DNA of 64,000 nucleotides from Methanothermobacter tenebrarum (GCF_023167465.1 NZ_AP025698.1:682001-746000); one strand, 5' to 3'. Shown: positions 25,753 to 34,608, counted from the first letter of the stretch. Numbers and translations are program-made. Notes: generated from the letters alone by a model not told the origin.

Positions 25753-26433
25753 TTGGATGCTGCTGTACTCTATTCTGGTGGTAAAGATAGTACAATGGCC
25801 CTTTACAAGGCCATGGAACATGACAATGTAAAATATCTAGTATCCATGGTCTCAGATAACCCATATTCTTACATGTTCCATGTCCCCAATATAAGGTGGA
25901 CGCGTTTATCCTCCAAGGCCATTAGCATACCATTACTTGAAGGTCCGACAACCGGAATAAAAGAAGAAGAACTCAAGGACCTTAAAAGAATCCTAAAAGT
26001 GCTCAGGGAACGGGGAGTCAAAATATTATACTCTGGTGCTATTGCCTCCAGTTACCAGCGCTCGAGGGTTGAAAAGCTCTGCCAGGAGGTTGGACTCGTC
26101 TCAAAAACGCCCCTATGGCACGTGGACCCGATAGAATACATGACGGAAATCATAGATTTAGGCTTTAAGGTTATAGTGACTGCAGTCGCAGCCGAAGGCC
26201 TTGACAGTTCATGGCTTGGACGCCAGATAGACCAGAAGATGCTCAACGAGTTAAAAGATTTAAATAGAAGGTATGGTGTCCACCCAGCATTTGAAGGTGG
26301 TGAAGCGGAAACATTCGTCCTTGACGGGCCAATATTCAAAAAGAGGATCAAAATCTTAAAGGCTGAAAAGAGATGGTCCCAGGATAGTGGTGTATTAGAA
26401 ATAAAGGATGCCATCCTCGTGGATAAGGACTAG
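25753..26433 (+). CDS. dph6: diphthine-ammonia ligase
   Basis: Last-step enzyme of diphthamide synthesis on elongation factor 2: it adenylates diphthine and adds ammonia. The 226-residue protein has the PP-loop YSGGKDST (about residues 7-14), then the family's SGAIASSYQRSRVE and the C-terminal HPAFEGGEAETFVLDGP. It starts with TTG. The 3' end converges on the UPF0201 gene with a 4-bp overlap. Confidence 0.88.
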   Translation: MDAAVLYSGGKDSTMALYKAMEHDNVKYLVSMVSDNPYSYMFHVPNIRWTRLSSKAISIPLLEGPTTGIKEEELKDLKRILKVLRERGVKILYSGAIASSYQRSRVEKLCQEVGLVSKTPLWHVDPIEYMTEIIDLGFKVIVTAVAAEGLDSSWLGRQIDQKMLNELKDLNRRYGVHPAFEGGEAETFVLDGPIFKKRIKILKAEKRWSQDSGVLEIKDAILVDKD

Positions 26434-26822
26434 TCAGATTCTTCCTCGATTCTGGGTGCTAACCAGTCTATAACCTCCTTCAGGTTCTCTGCCATGATCT
26501 CTACTCTTATATCACCTAGGGGTGACATCTCATCTTCTAGTATGTTAACCTTCCCTATGAAGGCGGCCTGCTTATTAAGGTAGAATATTGTCCTATTACC
26601 TGTAATGTTCTCATATAATACTTTTCTTGCTGTTGAACGTATCCTCCTCTTCTCCAGGGATTCTCTAAGCTCCTCTAGGACTTCAATCCCGCCTTCGCCC
26701 TGGATTGAATCCTCTGCTTCTTTAATTTTCACCTTTGGGAATATGTTAAGTACACTTTCCAGCACCCTCCGGGGGTTTTCCGTCGCCTTTATCTGGGTTT
26801 TGACTCTAACTTCACACTCCAT
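26430..26822 (-). CDS. UPF0201 family RNA-binding-like protein
   Basis: 130 residues, matching the archaeal UPF0201 (COG1325) family, thought to be an RNA-binding or exosome-associated domain but not characterised. Seen features: MECEVRVKTQIKATENP, INGDI-like NRTIFYLNKQAAF and the closing SPLGDIRVEI. ATG 26822 is chosen over TTG 26843, since the extra seven residues (KKVGFF) are not typical. It follows the UPF0200 kinase-like gene closely, an arrangement I recall from M. thermautotrophicus. Confidence 0.8.
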   Translation of the reverse strand: MECEVRVKTQIKATENPRRVLESVLNIFPKVKIKEAEDSIQGEGGIEVLEELRESLEKRRIRSTARKVLYENITGNRTIFYLNKQAAFIGKVNILEDEMSPLGDIRVEIMAENLKEVIDWLAPRIEEESD

Positions 26823-26846
26823 AAAAAACCCAACCTTTTTCAACAG

Positions 26847-27368
26847 TCAAACTTTTTTTAGTATCCTTTTTGCGTTTTCTTTGAATTTATGGAGGGGCCC
26901 CTCATTTATTATGAGGTAATCTGATGTTGCTATAACATCTCCAAGGCCGAATCCTAATTCCCTCTGGTCTCTTTCTAGGAACTTTTGGTAATCTTTTGTA
27001 TCGTCTTTTCTCCCCCTCCTCTGGAGACGTTTGAATCTTGTCCTCCTGGTGGAGAATATTGATATTATCCTGAATCCCCTGTAGTGTTTTTTGAATATTT
27101 CAACCTCGTAGGGGCTTCTTATACCCTCTATTAGTATCTTCTCCCCTTTAGTATTTTCTATTTTGGGGATGCATTTTTCCGCTATTATATATTCTCCGTG
27201 TTCCCTCCTTAATTTGACCGCCGTCTCCCCGGGATCTTCACCCCTTTTCCTCGCCTCTTCCCTTATGATGTCCCCCATCCGTATTATATGGTAGCCCATT
27301 TCCCCTGCAATACTTGATACCACTCCTTTACCCGATCCAGGCATCCCAGCCAATCCTATAATCTTCAT
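26847..27368 (-). CDS. UPF0200 nucleotide-kinase-like protein
   Basis: 173-residue P-loop NTPase related to adenylate/dephospho-CoA kinases. Walker A is GMPGSGKG (about residues 8-15). The substrate region is MGDIIREEARKRG, and the lid is arginine-rich (RRTRFKRLQRRGRKDD). The substrate is unproven. It is not the known archaeal GTP-dependent dephospho-CoA kinase (DUF359), though it lies next to a CoA pathway gene, which makes a nucleotide or CoA role worth testing. The gap to the upstream gene is 11 bp. Confidence 0.82.
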   Translation of the reverse strand: MKIIGLAGMPGSGKGVVSSIAGEMGYHIIRMGDIIREEARKRGEDPGETAVKLRREHGEYIIAEKCIPKIENTKGEKILIEGIRSPYEVEIFKKHYRGFRIISIFSTRRTRFKRLQRRGRKDDTKDYQKFLERDQRELGFGLGDVIATSDYLIINEGPLHKFKENAKRILKKV

Positions 27369-27379
27369 ATAGTCTCTCC

Positions 27380-28129
27380 CTAAAGTTTTCGCATCCTTTG
27401 AAGGTCTATTAGACGGAGCATATCCTCCAGGTTCTTTTTATTGTCAAATCCTTCTAGGATCTTTTTTAGTTCATCCCTTTTGCAACCCTTTAATTTTTTC
27501 ACATACCTTATAAGGAGGGGTATAGCCCTTACTATGTTATCTGTGATGCTAATATCCGCCTTCCGGGATGTTCTCGACAGTGGGTTGAGGTCCACTGTTA
27601 TGATGGTTTTACCAGCCCTTTTAAGCATCTCGGCCCGGTCACCATCCTCTAGGGGTACTAGGACAACATCCGCAGTGTATATGCCCCTTGGACTCGCCGT
27701 GGCCCTCGGACTCTTTATACCCTTAAGGTGTTTGAGCTTTTCCCGATCCGTTCCAAGGACTTCCCTGGCCCCTGCTCTTTTGAGTATCTCTTCTATGAGT
27801 TTAACCCTCTGGGGTGTTCTATGGAATAAGTTTATCTCTATCTTCGCATCTAATAGTCTTGCGAGTTCAACTATCCCCTCTGAGATGAGAGCGGCCGTAT
27901 TACCATTCACTGACAATACCGGGTCCTCGGCCAGTAATAGTAGTGCAGCGGCTGCTTTAATAGCCCGGAGTGCTGGTCTTCTCGTTTTTTCCCCTATAAG
28001 GTAATCGAAGGCTTCTCCCCTCCCATGGGCTATGATACCAGCATCTGCGAGCACCCCTTTATGGTAGGCTTCTAGGATCTTTTCCCGCAACTTCAATGAC
28101 CTATAACGTGGATGCCCCTTCTCAACCAT
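27380..28129 (-). CDS. 4-phosphopantoate-beta-alanine ligase (phosphopantothenate synthetase)
   Basis: Archaeal replacement for pantothenate synthetase/kinase: joins 4-phosphopantoate and beta-alanine with ATP in CoA synthesis. The 249-residue protein fits COG1701, with HPRYRSLKLREK at the start, the conserved LSVNGNTAAL, LGTDREKLKHL and a C-terminal SITDNIVRAIP. A TATA box (minus-strand ATTTTATAGT, 28151-28160) lies ~26 bp before the ATG, suggesting a leaderless mRNA. UPF0200 and UPF0201 follow, probably in the same transcript. Confidence 0.88.
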   Translation of the reverse strand: MVEKGHPRYRSLKLREKILEAYHKGVLADAGIIAHGRGEAFDYLIGEKTRRPALRAIKAAAALLLLAEDPVLSVNGNTAALISEGIVELARLLDAKIEINLFHRTPQRVKLIEEILKRAGAREVLGTDREKLKHLKGIKSPRATASPRGIYTADVVLVPLEDGDRAEMLKRAGKTIITVDLNPLSRTSRKADISITDNIVRAIPLLIRYVKKLKGCKRDELKKILEGFDNKKNLEDMLRLIDLQRMRKL

Positions 28130-28150
28130 GAAAATAGATTCTCAAAACTT

Positions 28151-28160
28151 ACTATAAAAT
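28151..28160 (-). promoter_or_regulatory. TATA box for the phosphopantothenate synthetase operon
   Basis: ATTTTATAGT on the minus strand, centred ~26 bp upstream of ATG 28129, the spacing expected for an archaeal TATA box of a leaderless transcript. Confidence 0.45.
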
Positions 28161-28229
28161 AATTACCCCCACACACAGATATACGATTATTAGGGGGATA
28201 GAACCAGACTATTATCAGAGGTGATATTA

Positions 28230-28427
28230 TTGGCAGAGGAAATTGAAATTAAAAAGAAGAAACCCAAAGGTAGATGGGGAGTCTACCTCGGCGGGATATT
28301 CATACTCATCGGCGCCGTATGGCTCCTCGTCGCCCTAGGGATAATACCAGGAGCCTACTTGCGTTTTTGGCCACAGGTCCTTTTGATAATCATAGGGATA
28401 CTCATACTAATCAAATCGTTGGGGTAG
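28230..28427 (+). CDS. small membrane protein (DUF5668-like)
   Basis: 65 residues from TTG 28230, chosen because AGAGGTGAT lies 4-5 nt upstream. A charged lysine-rich head (EEIEIKKKKPKGRWG) leads into two hydrophobic helices joined by a short loop (GIFILIGAVWLLVALG and VLLIIIGILILIKSLG). The pattern resembles the DUF5668/LiaF-type transmembrane module. Only 6 bp separate it from the M42 peptidase gene, so the pair is probably co-transcribed. Function unknown. Confidence 0.6.
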   Translation: MAEEIEIKKKKPKGRWGVYLGGIFILIGAVWLLVALGIIPGAYLRFWPQVLLIIIGILILIKSLG

Positions 28428-28433
28428 ATTAGA

Positions 28434-29462
28434 ATGTTTGATTTAATGAGGCGTTTATCAGAAGCCAATGGCATATCAGGTTTTGAAGATGAGATAAGAG
28501 AGATAATAAAAGATGAACTAAATGGACAAGTGGATAATATAGAAGAGGACAACCTTGGAAACCTTATAATAACCAGAGAAGGCGACCCCGAGGCTCCCAG
28601 TATAATGTTAGCAGCTCACATGGATGAGATAGGCCTCATGGTACGCTACATTGACAAGAAAGGTTTCATAAAGTTTTCAAAGATCGGTGGGATAAACGAT
28701 CAGATGCTACTCAACCAACCAGTAGAAATCCATGGAAAAAAGGGTCCAATAGCAGGGGTCATAGGTTCAAAGCCTCCGCATAGGATGAAACCAAAGGAGA
28801 GAAAAAAGATTACAAGTTATGAGAAGATGTTCATAGACATAGGAGCGGCCTCAAAAGAAGACGCGGAAAAACTCATAAGAATTGGAGACCCCATAACCTT
28901 TAAAGTCCCATTCAAGGAACTCCCAAACAGCCTATTCACTGGTAAAGCCCTTGACAATAGAATAGGCTGCCTCATACTAATAGAGGTTTTAAAGGCGGCT
29001 GAATCCAAGGCAACAATATATGGTGTTGGGACGGTCCAAGAAGAAGTGGGCCTCAAGGGTGCGAGGACATCAGCATTCAAATTAAACCCTGACATGGCCC
29101 TGGCACTTGATGTTACAATAGCAGGGGATCATCCAGGCATGGAAGAAGAGGATGCTCCAGCCAAACTCGGCCACGGACCGGCAATAATCTTAACCGATGC
29201 AAGTGGTAAGGGTATAATAACCCACAAAAGGATCAGAGATTGGCTTCTTTCAACCGCAAAGGAAGAGGACATACCCATACAATTAGAAGTTAGTGAGGGT
29301 GGTACAACAGATGCCACAGCAATACATTTAACCCGCGCGGGTATACCAGCAGGTGTTGTCTCAGTACCCACAAGGTATATTCACACGCCTGTAAGTGTTG
29401 CGAGCATGGATGATATTAAAAATTGTGTTAAGCTCATCCTAAAGGCCCTTGAACGCCTATAG
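28434..29462 (+). CDS. M42 family metallo-aminopeptidase
   Basis: 342-residue cytosolic peptidase of the tetrahedral aminopeptidase (TET) family, which trims peptides left by the proteasome. Dinuclear metal ligands are visible: H62 and D64 in AAHMDEIG, Asp in KALDNRIG, the catalytic Glu pair in VQEEVGLKGA, Asp in LALDVTIAG and His in YIHTPVS. The full length and all motifs suggest an active enzyme; the side-chain preference cannot be told. Confidence 0.9.
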   Translation: MFDLMRRLSEANGISGFEDEIREIIKDELNGQVDNIEEDNLGNLIITREGDPEAPSIMLAAHMDEIGLMVRYIDKKGFIKFSKIGGINDQMLLNQPVEIHGKKGPIAGVIGSKPPHRMKPKERKKITSYEKMFIDIGAASKEDAEKLIRIGDPITFKVPFKELPNSLFTGKALDNRIGCLILIEVLKAAESKATIYGVGTVQEEVGLKGARTSAFKLNPDMALALDVTIAGDHPGMEEEDAPAKLGHGPAIILTDASGKGIITHKRIRDWLLSTAKEEDIPIQLEVSEGGTTDATAIHLTRAGIPAGVVSVPTRYIHTPVSVASMDDIKNCVKLILKALERL

Positions 29463-29463
29463 C

Positions 29464-30189
29464 CTATTCATATTTTACCTTTTCTATTATTTCGATCCCG
29501 TTTTCACCTATCCTATAAGGTACAAAGTCGATTGGGGTTCTTGTACTACGCATCTTAACGATATCCATGACCCTTTCCCTTCTACCAGTGTAAGGATTCT
29601 CCCTCTTTATAAGGTTTATAGCACCATAAACTGAGAATAATGCTATCTCATTAAATTCCCTGGCCGTTGCACTATCAAGTATTATCAGACTTGTTATATT
29701 CCTCTTCTTCAATTCATATACGAAGAAGTCAAACCTATTCCTGAACTCATAGGGTGTTAAATTGCCAGTGTGACTCCCGAGATTGTCTATGATAAGCACT
29801 CTAGTATCGGGTGGAACCGCCTCTAGGAGCCTTCCAATGTCCTCGTTCATTGATTCGATGCCGATCTTCATCTCAGCCTCTGTAACTATGGCCCTGGTAG
29901 CGGCTAGGCTCATTATCTCTAGTCTACCATCCTCGATTAATGGTCTTATATCCCAGCCGAAGGAGTTGCATTGGAAATTAAGGTCGCTCTCATCCTCTTC
30001 TGTGGTGATATATACTGTCCCAAGACCATCCTGTGCACTTTTTATAGCGAATTGCAAACCCATTATCGTTTTACCAGAACCAGCCCCCCCTGTTATGAGT
30101 ATGCTGCGACCTACTGGGAATCCCCCCAATATCTCATCCAAGTCTTCTATACCTGTACTTATCCTCTGAAATTTTTCAAATTCTCCCAA
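29464..30189 (-). CDS. KaiC/RadA-like ATPase
   Basis: 241-residue single-domain RecA-superfamily ATPase of the KaiC family. Walker A is GGAGSGKT (about residues 34-41) in the context TGIEDLDEILGGFP, and Walker B is VLIIDNLG. Such proteins often pair with signal-transduction genes in methanogens. Here a REC-PAS-MetOD1 regulator lies just upstream on the same strand with a 24-bp gap, so they probably form one operon. Partner and output unknown. Confidence 0.85.
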   Translation of the reverse strand: MGEFEKFQRISTGIEDLDEILGGFPVGRSILITGGAGSGKTIMGLQFAIKSAQDGLGTVYITTEEDESDLNFQCNSFGWDIRPLIEDGRLEIMSLAATRAIVTEAEMKIGIESMNEDIGRLLEAVPPDTRVLIIDNLGSHTGNLTPYEFRNRFDFFVYELKKRNITSLIILDSATAREFNEIALFSVYGAINLIKRENPYTGRRERVMDIVKMRSTRTPIDFVPYRIGENGIEIIEKVKYE

Positions 30190-30213
30190 TTCAAATGCCT
30201 CCCCATACTTTTA

Positions 30214-31462
30214 TTATATGTGGAATTCGAATTCGAGTTTTTCCCTTTTAGATGTTTGCACTACCTTCCCTTTGAGTTTTGTCCATGTGAAGCTTCTCAA
30301 GAGTATTGTTCTGAACATGAGTGAAAACATGGGATTTATCCTCATATGGTCACTCCAAGGGAATGTTACGAATTCGAATTTGTAATAGTCATCTTCTATT
30401 ATTCTTGTTTTTATTCCAAGGTTTTTGAGGAATGACTCCAACCATGATATATAGGCTTTGAAGATTTTCTTAGGATTTTCTATTTTCCCTGTTCTGATCT
30501 GGGATAATAGGCCCTTTCTTTTCATATGTTCATTGAATGAGGGTTTGAGGTTTTTTTCGAATTTGTCCCCGAAATTTTTTATTATACTATTCCTAAGCTG
30601 TGGGGGGACTATTGATGCAAATACTGGTATGGCTGATAGGAGGAAACCATATAGTTCTCTTCTTGTTTTTTTCCCTGATCAACTTTAATCTTCTTTCATC
30701 AGCTTCCACCTTTGCTGTTATATCATATCCTATAACCTGTATAAAATTTTCCCCATTTTTTATAGTGGTGGCATAAAACTCAAGGTAGTGTTCTTTCCCG
30801 TTCTTGTCTTTTATTTTCACCTTTACCGGATCATCCAGGCGGTCCTTGAATGGTTTTATAAGTTCATCCATGAGCTTCTCAGATTCTCCCCCGCTGATAA
30901 TACCCATCTCTTCGAGGATCCTAACATGCCTCTTATAAAATTTTTTCCTTGGGAACCCTGTAACCCTTTCAAAAGCGTTATTAAGGAGCACAATCCTCCC
31001 AGTCCTATCCAAGAGCATGATTAGATCCGGTGAAGACTCTACTAGTTTACGGTACCTTTTCTCGCTTATCCTAAGCTTTGAATCCATCAAATGCTTGTAT
31101 GTGGCTACTTCAATTACACTCTGAAATTCCCTATCATCGAATGGCTTTATAAGATAACCGAATGGTTCTGTCAGCTTAGCCCTTTTAAGGGTTTCTTTAT
31201 CAGCGTGGGCTGTGAGATACACTACTGGAATATCATACTCCCTCTTTATTATCTCCGCAGCTTCTATACCATCCACTTCACCCTTTAGGACTATATCCAT
31301 GAGGACTAGGTCCGGTTTCTTCTCCCTAGTAAGTTCTAGGGCTTCCTCCCCTGAACTTGCTATACCCACAACCTCATAGCCTAACAATTCAGCCCTATGT
31401 TTAATGTCAAGGGCTACTATGCTCTCATCTTCAACCACTAACAACTTTATGGCCAATCCCAC
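30214..31462 (-). pseudogene. REC-PAS-MetOD1 response regulator interrupted by a frameshift
   Basis: Signal-transduction regulator split by one frameshift. The first part (31462 to the stop near 30593) has a receiver domain (acidic EDES at residues 11-14, phospho-acceptor D56 in LVLMDIV) and a PAS domain (~132-240, with PDLIMLLDRTG). At a seven-A tract (minus strand; T7 at 30666-30672) the frame slips. Removing one A joins it to RRELYGFLLSAIPVFASIVPP and on through KRKGLLSQIRTGKIENPKK to the stop at 30214. That C-terminal part resembles the methanogen output domain MetOD1. The joined protein would be ~415 residues, REC-PAS-MetOD1, a known methanogen regulator layout. The break may be an assembly error, a genuine mutation, or tolerated by slippage at the A-tract. 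Confidence 0.75.
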
Positions 31463-31477
31463 CCGCCTCCGGCGAGT

Positions 31478-32542
31478 TTATATAGTTAGTTTGAATATTT
31501 TCACTGGTAGATTACCATAGACTATAGGTGTTTCACTCCATTCATAGTCTAATTTTGTAGCTGTACTTTTTAGGATTTTCTCATGGGGTGTTAAGAGTGT
31601 TATACTCCCATTTTCTGTGAGGATATCCTTCGCGGTCTTGAGGAAGTTATGATAAAGTTTCTTGATCTTAGATTTTCTCCCGATCCTGATCCCATATGGT
31701 GGGTTTGTCACGATAGTATCGGCTTCTTTAACATGCTGATCTAGATGCTCCGCGTCACCTTGTATGACCTTGATGAAGTCTATCCCAAGTTTTGATAGCG
31801 TTTCCCGGCAACCCTTAACGTGTTTCCCGAACTTTTCAACGCCTAAAATTTTAAGTTTAGGGTTGAATGGGAGTTCTCCACCTTCTCTAACCCGACCCGG
31901 GGGGATGTCACTCCCCACGAGGGCTGCTTCGACCAGTATTGTACCACTACCACACATGGGATCTACAAGTATCTTCTCCGGCCTCCAATCCGATATTCTG
32001 ATGAGCGCAGCCGCTATCGTCGGGTTGAGTGGTGCTGGGTGCTGGTATACTCTGTAGCCCCTCCTATGCAGGCCCTTATCCCCTGTGGTGTCAACGCCCA
32101 CCAGTAGAAGGTCATGGATTAATTCGACCCTGATTATGTTATCGGGGGAGTCCAGGTTTACTTTGAGGCGTTTTTTAGCGGAGGATTGGTAGCTTTCTAT
32201 GATCGCGTCACCAGCAACCCTTGCAATGTCCATGGAGTTGAAGTCGTGTACGCCCACTCTTTTTGATCTTACAGCGAAACTTTCATTTGGTTTTATAAAT
32301 GAAAAATCAATGTCTTTAATCTCCTTGTAGATATCCTCGAGTCCTGTGACCTTCACGGATTTGAGTAGTACTATGATCCTTTCACAGGTTCGCATATGAT
32401 AATTTAAGCTGCTGATCAACCTTTCATCACACTTAAAATAGACTCTACCATTACCATATTTTTGTAGTTTACCCCCGAGTTCTCGGATTTCTTCTGCTGT
32501 TACCCTTTCCAATCCCCTGTGTGTTGTAGCATATACCTGCAT
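31478..32542 (-). CDS. tRNA (guanine-N2)-methyltransferase, Trm14-like (THUMP + methylase)
   Basis: 354-residue RNA methyltransferase. The N-terminal THUMP region (about 45-150) binds RNA. The Rossmann methylase has DPMCGSGTILVEA for SAM and the catalytic TNPPYGIR, typical of N2-guanine methylation. It matches the archaeal Trm14 group acting on tRNA position 6. ATG 32542 is chosen because the frame upstream overlaps a separate small gene; the protein begins MQVYATTHRGLE, a family-like start. A second THUMP methylase lies at 40521. Confidence 0.85.
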   Translation of the reverse strand: MQVYATTHRGLERVTAEEIRELGGKLQKYGNGRVYFKCDERLISSLNYHMRTCERIIVLLKSVKVTGLEDIYKEIKDIDFSFIKPNESFAVRSKRVGVHDFNSMDIARVAGDAIIESYQSSAKKRLKVNLDSPDNIIRVELIHDLLLVGVDTTGDKGLHRRGYRVYQHPAPLNPTIAAALIRISDWRPEKILVDPMCGSGTILVEAALVGSDIPPGRVREGGELPFNPKLKILGVEKFGKHVKGCRETLSKLGIDFIKVIQGDAEHLDQHVKEADTIVTNPPYGIRIGRKSKIKKLYHNFLKTAKDILTENGSITLLTPHEKILKSTATKLDYEWSETPIVYGNLPVKIFKLTI

Positions 32543-32550
32543 CTTCTTTT

Positions 32551-32694
32551 CTAGTCTCCTGACTTGAGGAAGATATATATAATATATGCTATTATGAGGA
32601 TCACTATCACTGGCAGTAACCATATGAGCACATAGAAGACTATGACTGCAAGTATCACCGCCACTATCAAATATATAATATCTCGTACTTCCAT
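32551..32694 (-). CDS. 47-residue hydrophobic small protein upstream of trm14
   Basis: ATG 32694 to TAG 32551, 47 residues. Nearly the whole protein is one or two membrane helices (IVAVILAVIVFYVLIWLL, then IVILIIAYIIYIFL) ending in the polar KSGD. GGGTAATT precedes the ATG. It ends 8 bp before the trm14 start, implying co-transcription. Too short for routine gene finders; membrane location is clear, function unknown. Confidence 0.55.
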   Translation of the reverse strand: MEVRDIIYLIVAVILAVIVFYVLIWLLPVIVILIIAYIIYIFLKSGD

Positions 32695-32726
32695 AATTAC
32701 CCATCTAGGGGCTTATATAATTTAAC

Positions 32727-33034
32727 TTTTTTGGCGGGAACCCCCCATGGGGATGAAAGCCGAAAAACATTTATGGTTATGTAGAGACATAAGTTGATAA
32801 ACATGCGATATGATTTCTGGTATCATTTTGGCCACCTTTTAATATGTGGGGGGGAGCGAGGAAGTGCTCGGCTGCAAATTTCGTCTTTACCCATCCAAAA
32901 CCAAACCCGGGGCTGTGACAGTCCTTTGAGCCCTGTTGAGACAAGACCACTACTCAGCATCCCCCCTGCTTTAGCTGGGCAGGTCTCGTCGTTGAAACAG
33001 GAAGCCCCCTCCCATCATGGAGGGGGTAGTTCAC
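32727..33034 (+). mobile_element. decayed IS605-type element (copy B), best-preserved ends
   Basis: 308 bp after a TTTAAC flank (32721-32726). Left end: CCCCCCATGGGG hairpin then ATGAAAGCC and AAAAACATTTA. A middle segment GCGAGGAAGTGCTCGGCT corresponds to that in copy A. The last ~130 bp read in one frame as a TnpB-style C-terminus (CGDSPLSPVETRPLLS, then SSLKQEAPS), with the terminal hairpin CCCCCTCC/GGAGGGGG and GTAGTTCAC. In TnpB elements this 3' part also encodes the omega (reRNA) scaffold. Transposase domains are gone. The right end is 24 bp from the guaAA start codon. Confidence 0.82.
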
Positions 33035-33058
33035 TAGTTTCCCCTTGGGAGTGGGAAT

Positions 33059-33619
33059 ATGATATTCATTGTGAACAATTATGGACAATACAATCATAGG
33101 ATCCATCGGACGCTACGATACCTTAATATACCCTCAAAGATGATACCAAATACCATCCCAGTTGACACCCTCCTAGAATATGAGCCCACCGGGATCATAA
33201 TAGGTGGGGGACCTTCATTAGAGGAGGCTGGGAATTCCATAGAATATATAAAGAAGATTAGGGTGCCCATACTTGGCATATGCCTTGGACATCAGCTCAT
33301 GGCCCTAGCATTCAATGGTACTGTTGGCAGTGCAAAATCCGAGGAATACGCCCAGATAGAAATAGAAATACTAGACGAAGACGATATATTCAAGGGCCTC
33401 GGACCTCATATGAGTGTATGGGCTTCGCACAAGGATGAAGTTAAAATCTTACCAGAAAACTTTAAAGTCCTTGCAAGGTCAAGTATATGTGAGATAGAAG
33501 CCATGAAACATGTTAGAAGGCCACTTTATGGTGTGCAGTTTCATCCTGAGGTTCATCACACACCAGAGGGTCCTAGGATATTCGAAAACTTCTATAGTGT
33601 ATGTGAAGGTGTAGAATAA
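33059..33619 (+). CDS. guaAA: GMP synthase glutamine amidotransferase subunit
   Basis: 186-residue class I glutaminase that supplies ammonia to the PPase subunit for conversion of XMP to GMP. The Cys nucleophile is in GICLGHQLMA and the His/Glu pair in GVQFHPEVHHTPEG. Archaeal GMP synthase is split into two polypeptides, and the partner starts at 33619, overlapping the stop. GGGAGTGGG lies just before the ATG. The transposon end 24 bp upstream means the promoter is probably within or at the edge of copy B. Confidence 0.93.
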   Translation: MIFIVNNYGQYNHRIHRTLRYLNIPSKMIPNTIPVDTLLEYEPTGIIIGGGPSLEEAGNSIEYIKKIRVPILGICLGHQLMALAFNGTVGSAKSEEYAQIEIEILDEDDIFKGLGPHMSVWASHKDEVKILPENFKVLARSSICEIEAMKHVRRPLYGVQFHPEVHHTPEGPRIFENFYSVCEGVE

Positions 33620-34545
33620 TGTTCAAACCATCAGATTTCATAAAAAAGGCAGTAGAGGATATAAAAGAGCGTGTAGGTGATGGTAGGGCTATAATAGCCC
33701 TATCAGGTGGTGTTGACAGTTCAGTTGCGTCCGTACTCGCTAGTAAGGCTATAGGTGATAGGCTAGTAGCAGTATTCGTGGATCATGGCCTCCTAAGGGA
33801 GGGTGAAGTAGATTATGTCAAGGAAACTTTCAGCGACCGCCTTAACCTACGTTTCATCGACGCATCAGACAGGTTCCTAGAAGAACTCAGAGGCGTAACA
33901 GACCCCGAGGAAAAGCGCAGGATAATCGGCAGAGTATTCATAGAAGTATTCGAGGAGGTTGCCGGGGAAATAGGCGCAGAATACCTCGTCCAGGGGACGA
34001 TAGCGCCTGATTGGATTGAAAGTGAGGGTAAGATCAAATCACACCATAACGTAACCCTACCACATGGCCTCGTCCTGAAGATAGTTGAACCCCTAAGGGA
34101 ACTCTACAAGGATGAAGTCCGCATACTCGCCAGGGAACTTGGCCTCCCAGATAAGATAATCAAGAGACAACCATTCCCAGGTCCCGGGCTTGCAGTTAGG
34201 ATAATAGGGGAGATAACCCCTGAGAAGATTAGAATATGTAGAAGGGCTAATGCTATAGTGGAGGAGGAGATAATAGCCGCGGGATTAGATGAAATACTCT
34301 GGCAATACTTCGCAGTACTCACTGATACAATGGTCACAGGCGTTAAAGGGGACATAAGAGATTTTGGCTATCTTGTAGTTTTAAGGATGGTGGAATCAAT
34401 AGACGCCATGACAGCAAGGGTACCCGAACTACCATGGGACATCATAAGGAGGATATCCAAGCGCATAACAGCTGAGATACCCGAGGTGACACATGTAGCC
34501 CTCTCAGTGAGTGATAAGCCGCCAAGCACCATAGAATTCGCATAA
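33619..34545 (+). CDS. guaAB: GMP synthase ATP-pyrophosphatase subunit
   Basis: 308-residue catalytic subunit that adenylates XMP and accepts ammonia to form GMP. The PP-loop is ALSGGVDSSVA (about residues 28-38). Further family blocks are FVDHGLLREGE, QGTIAPDWIES and FPGPGLAVRIIGE, with the C-terminal dimer domain ending KPPSTIEFA. The start overlaps the guaAA stop (TAATG). A T-run (CTACTTTTTTTATT, near 34555) follows the gene and could terminate transcription. Confidence 0.94.
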   Translation: MFKPSDFIKKAVEDIKERVGDGRAIIALSGGVDSSVASVLASKAIGDRLVAVFVDHGLLREGEVDYVKETFSDRLNLRFIDASDRFLEELRGVTDPEEKRRIIGRVFIEVFEEVAGEIGAEYLVQGTIAPDWIESEGKIKSHHNVTLPHGLVLKIVEPLRELYKDEVRILARELGLPDKIIKRQPFPGPGLAVRIIGEITPEKIRICRRANAIVEEEIIAAGLDEILWQYFAVLTDTMVTGVKGDIRDFGYLVVLRMVESIDAMTARVPELPWDIIRRISKRITAEIPEVTHVALSVSDKPPSTIEFA

Positions 34546-34608
34546 TAAGAACTCTACTTTTTTTATTATCATAATTGTTATATTATGGTACCCCCCATAT
34601 GATAATCA

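Noticed and set aside
30660..30680. A AAA AAC looks like a canonical -1 ribosomal slippery heptamer in the regulator
   Set aside because: Reading -1 gives a short frame that stops quickly; only a +1 shift (loss of one A) restores the MetOD1 domain, so programmed -1 frameshifting does not explain it.
32794..33099. 101-codon open frame running across copy B
   Set aside because: Only its middle resembles a TnpB tail; it runs past the transposon end into guaAA with no native stop, so it is a remnant rather than a gene.
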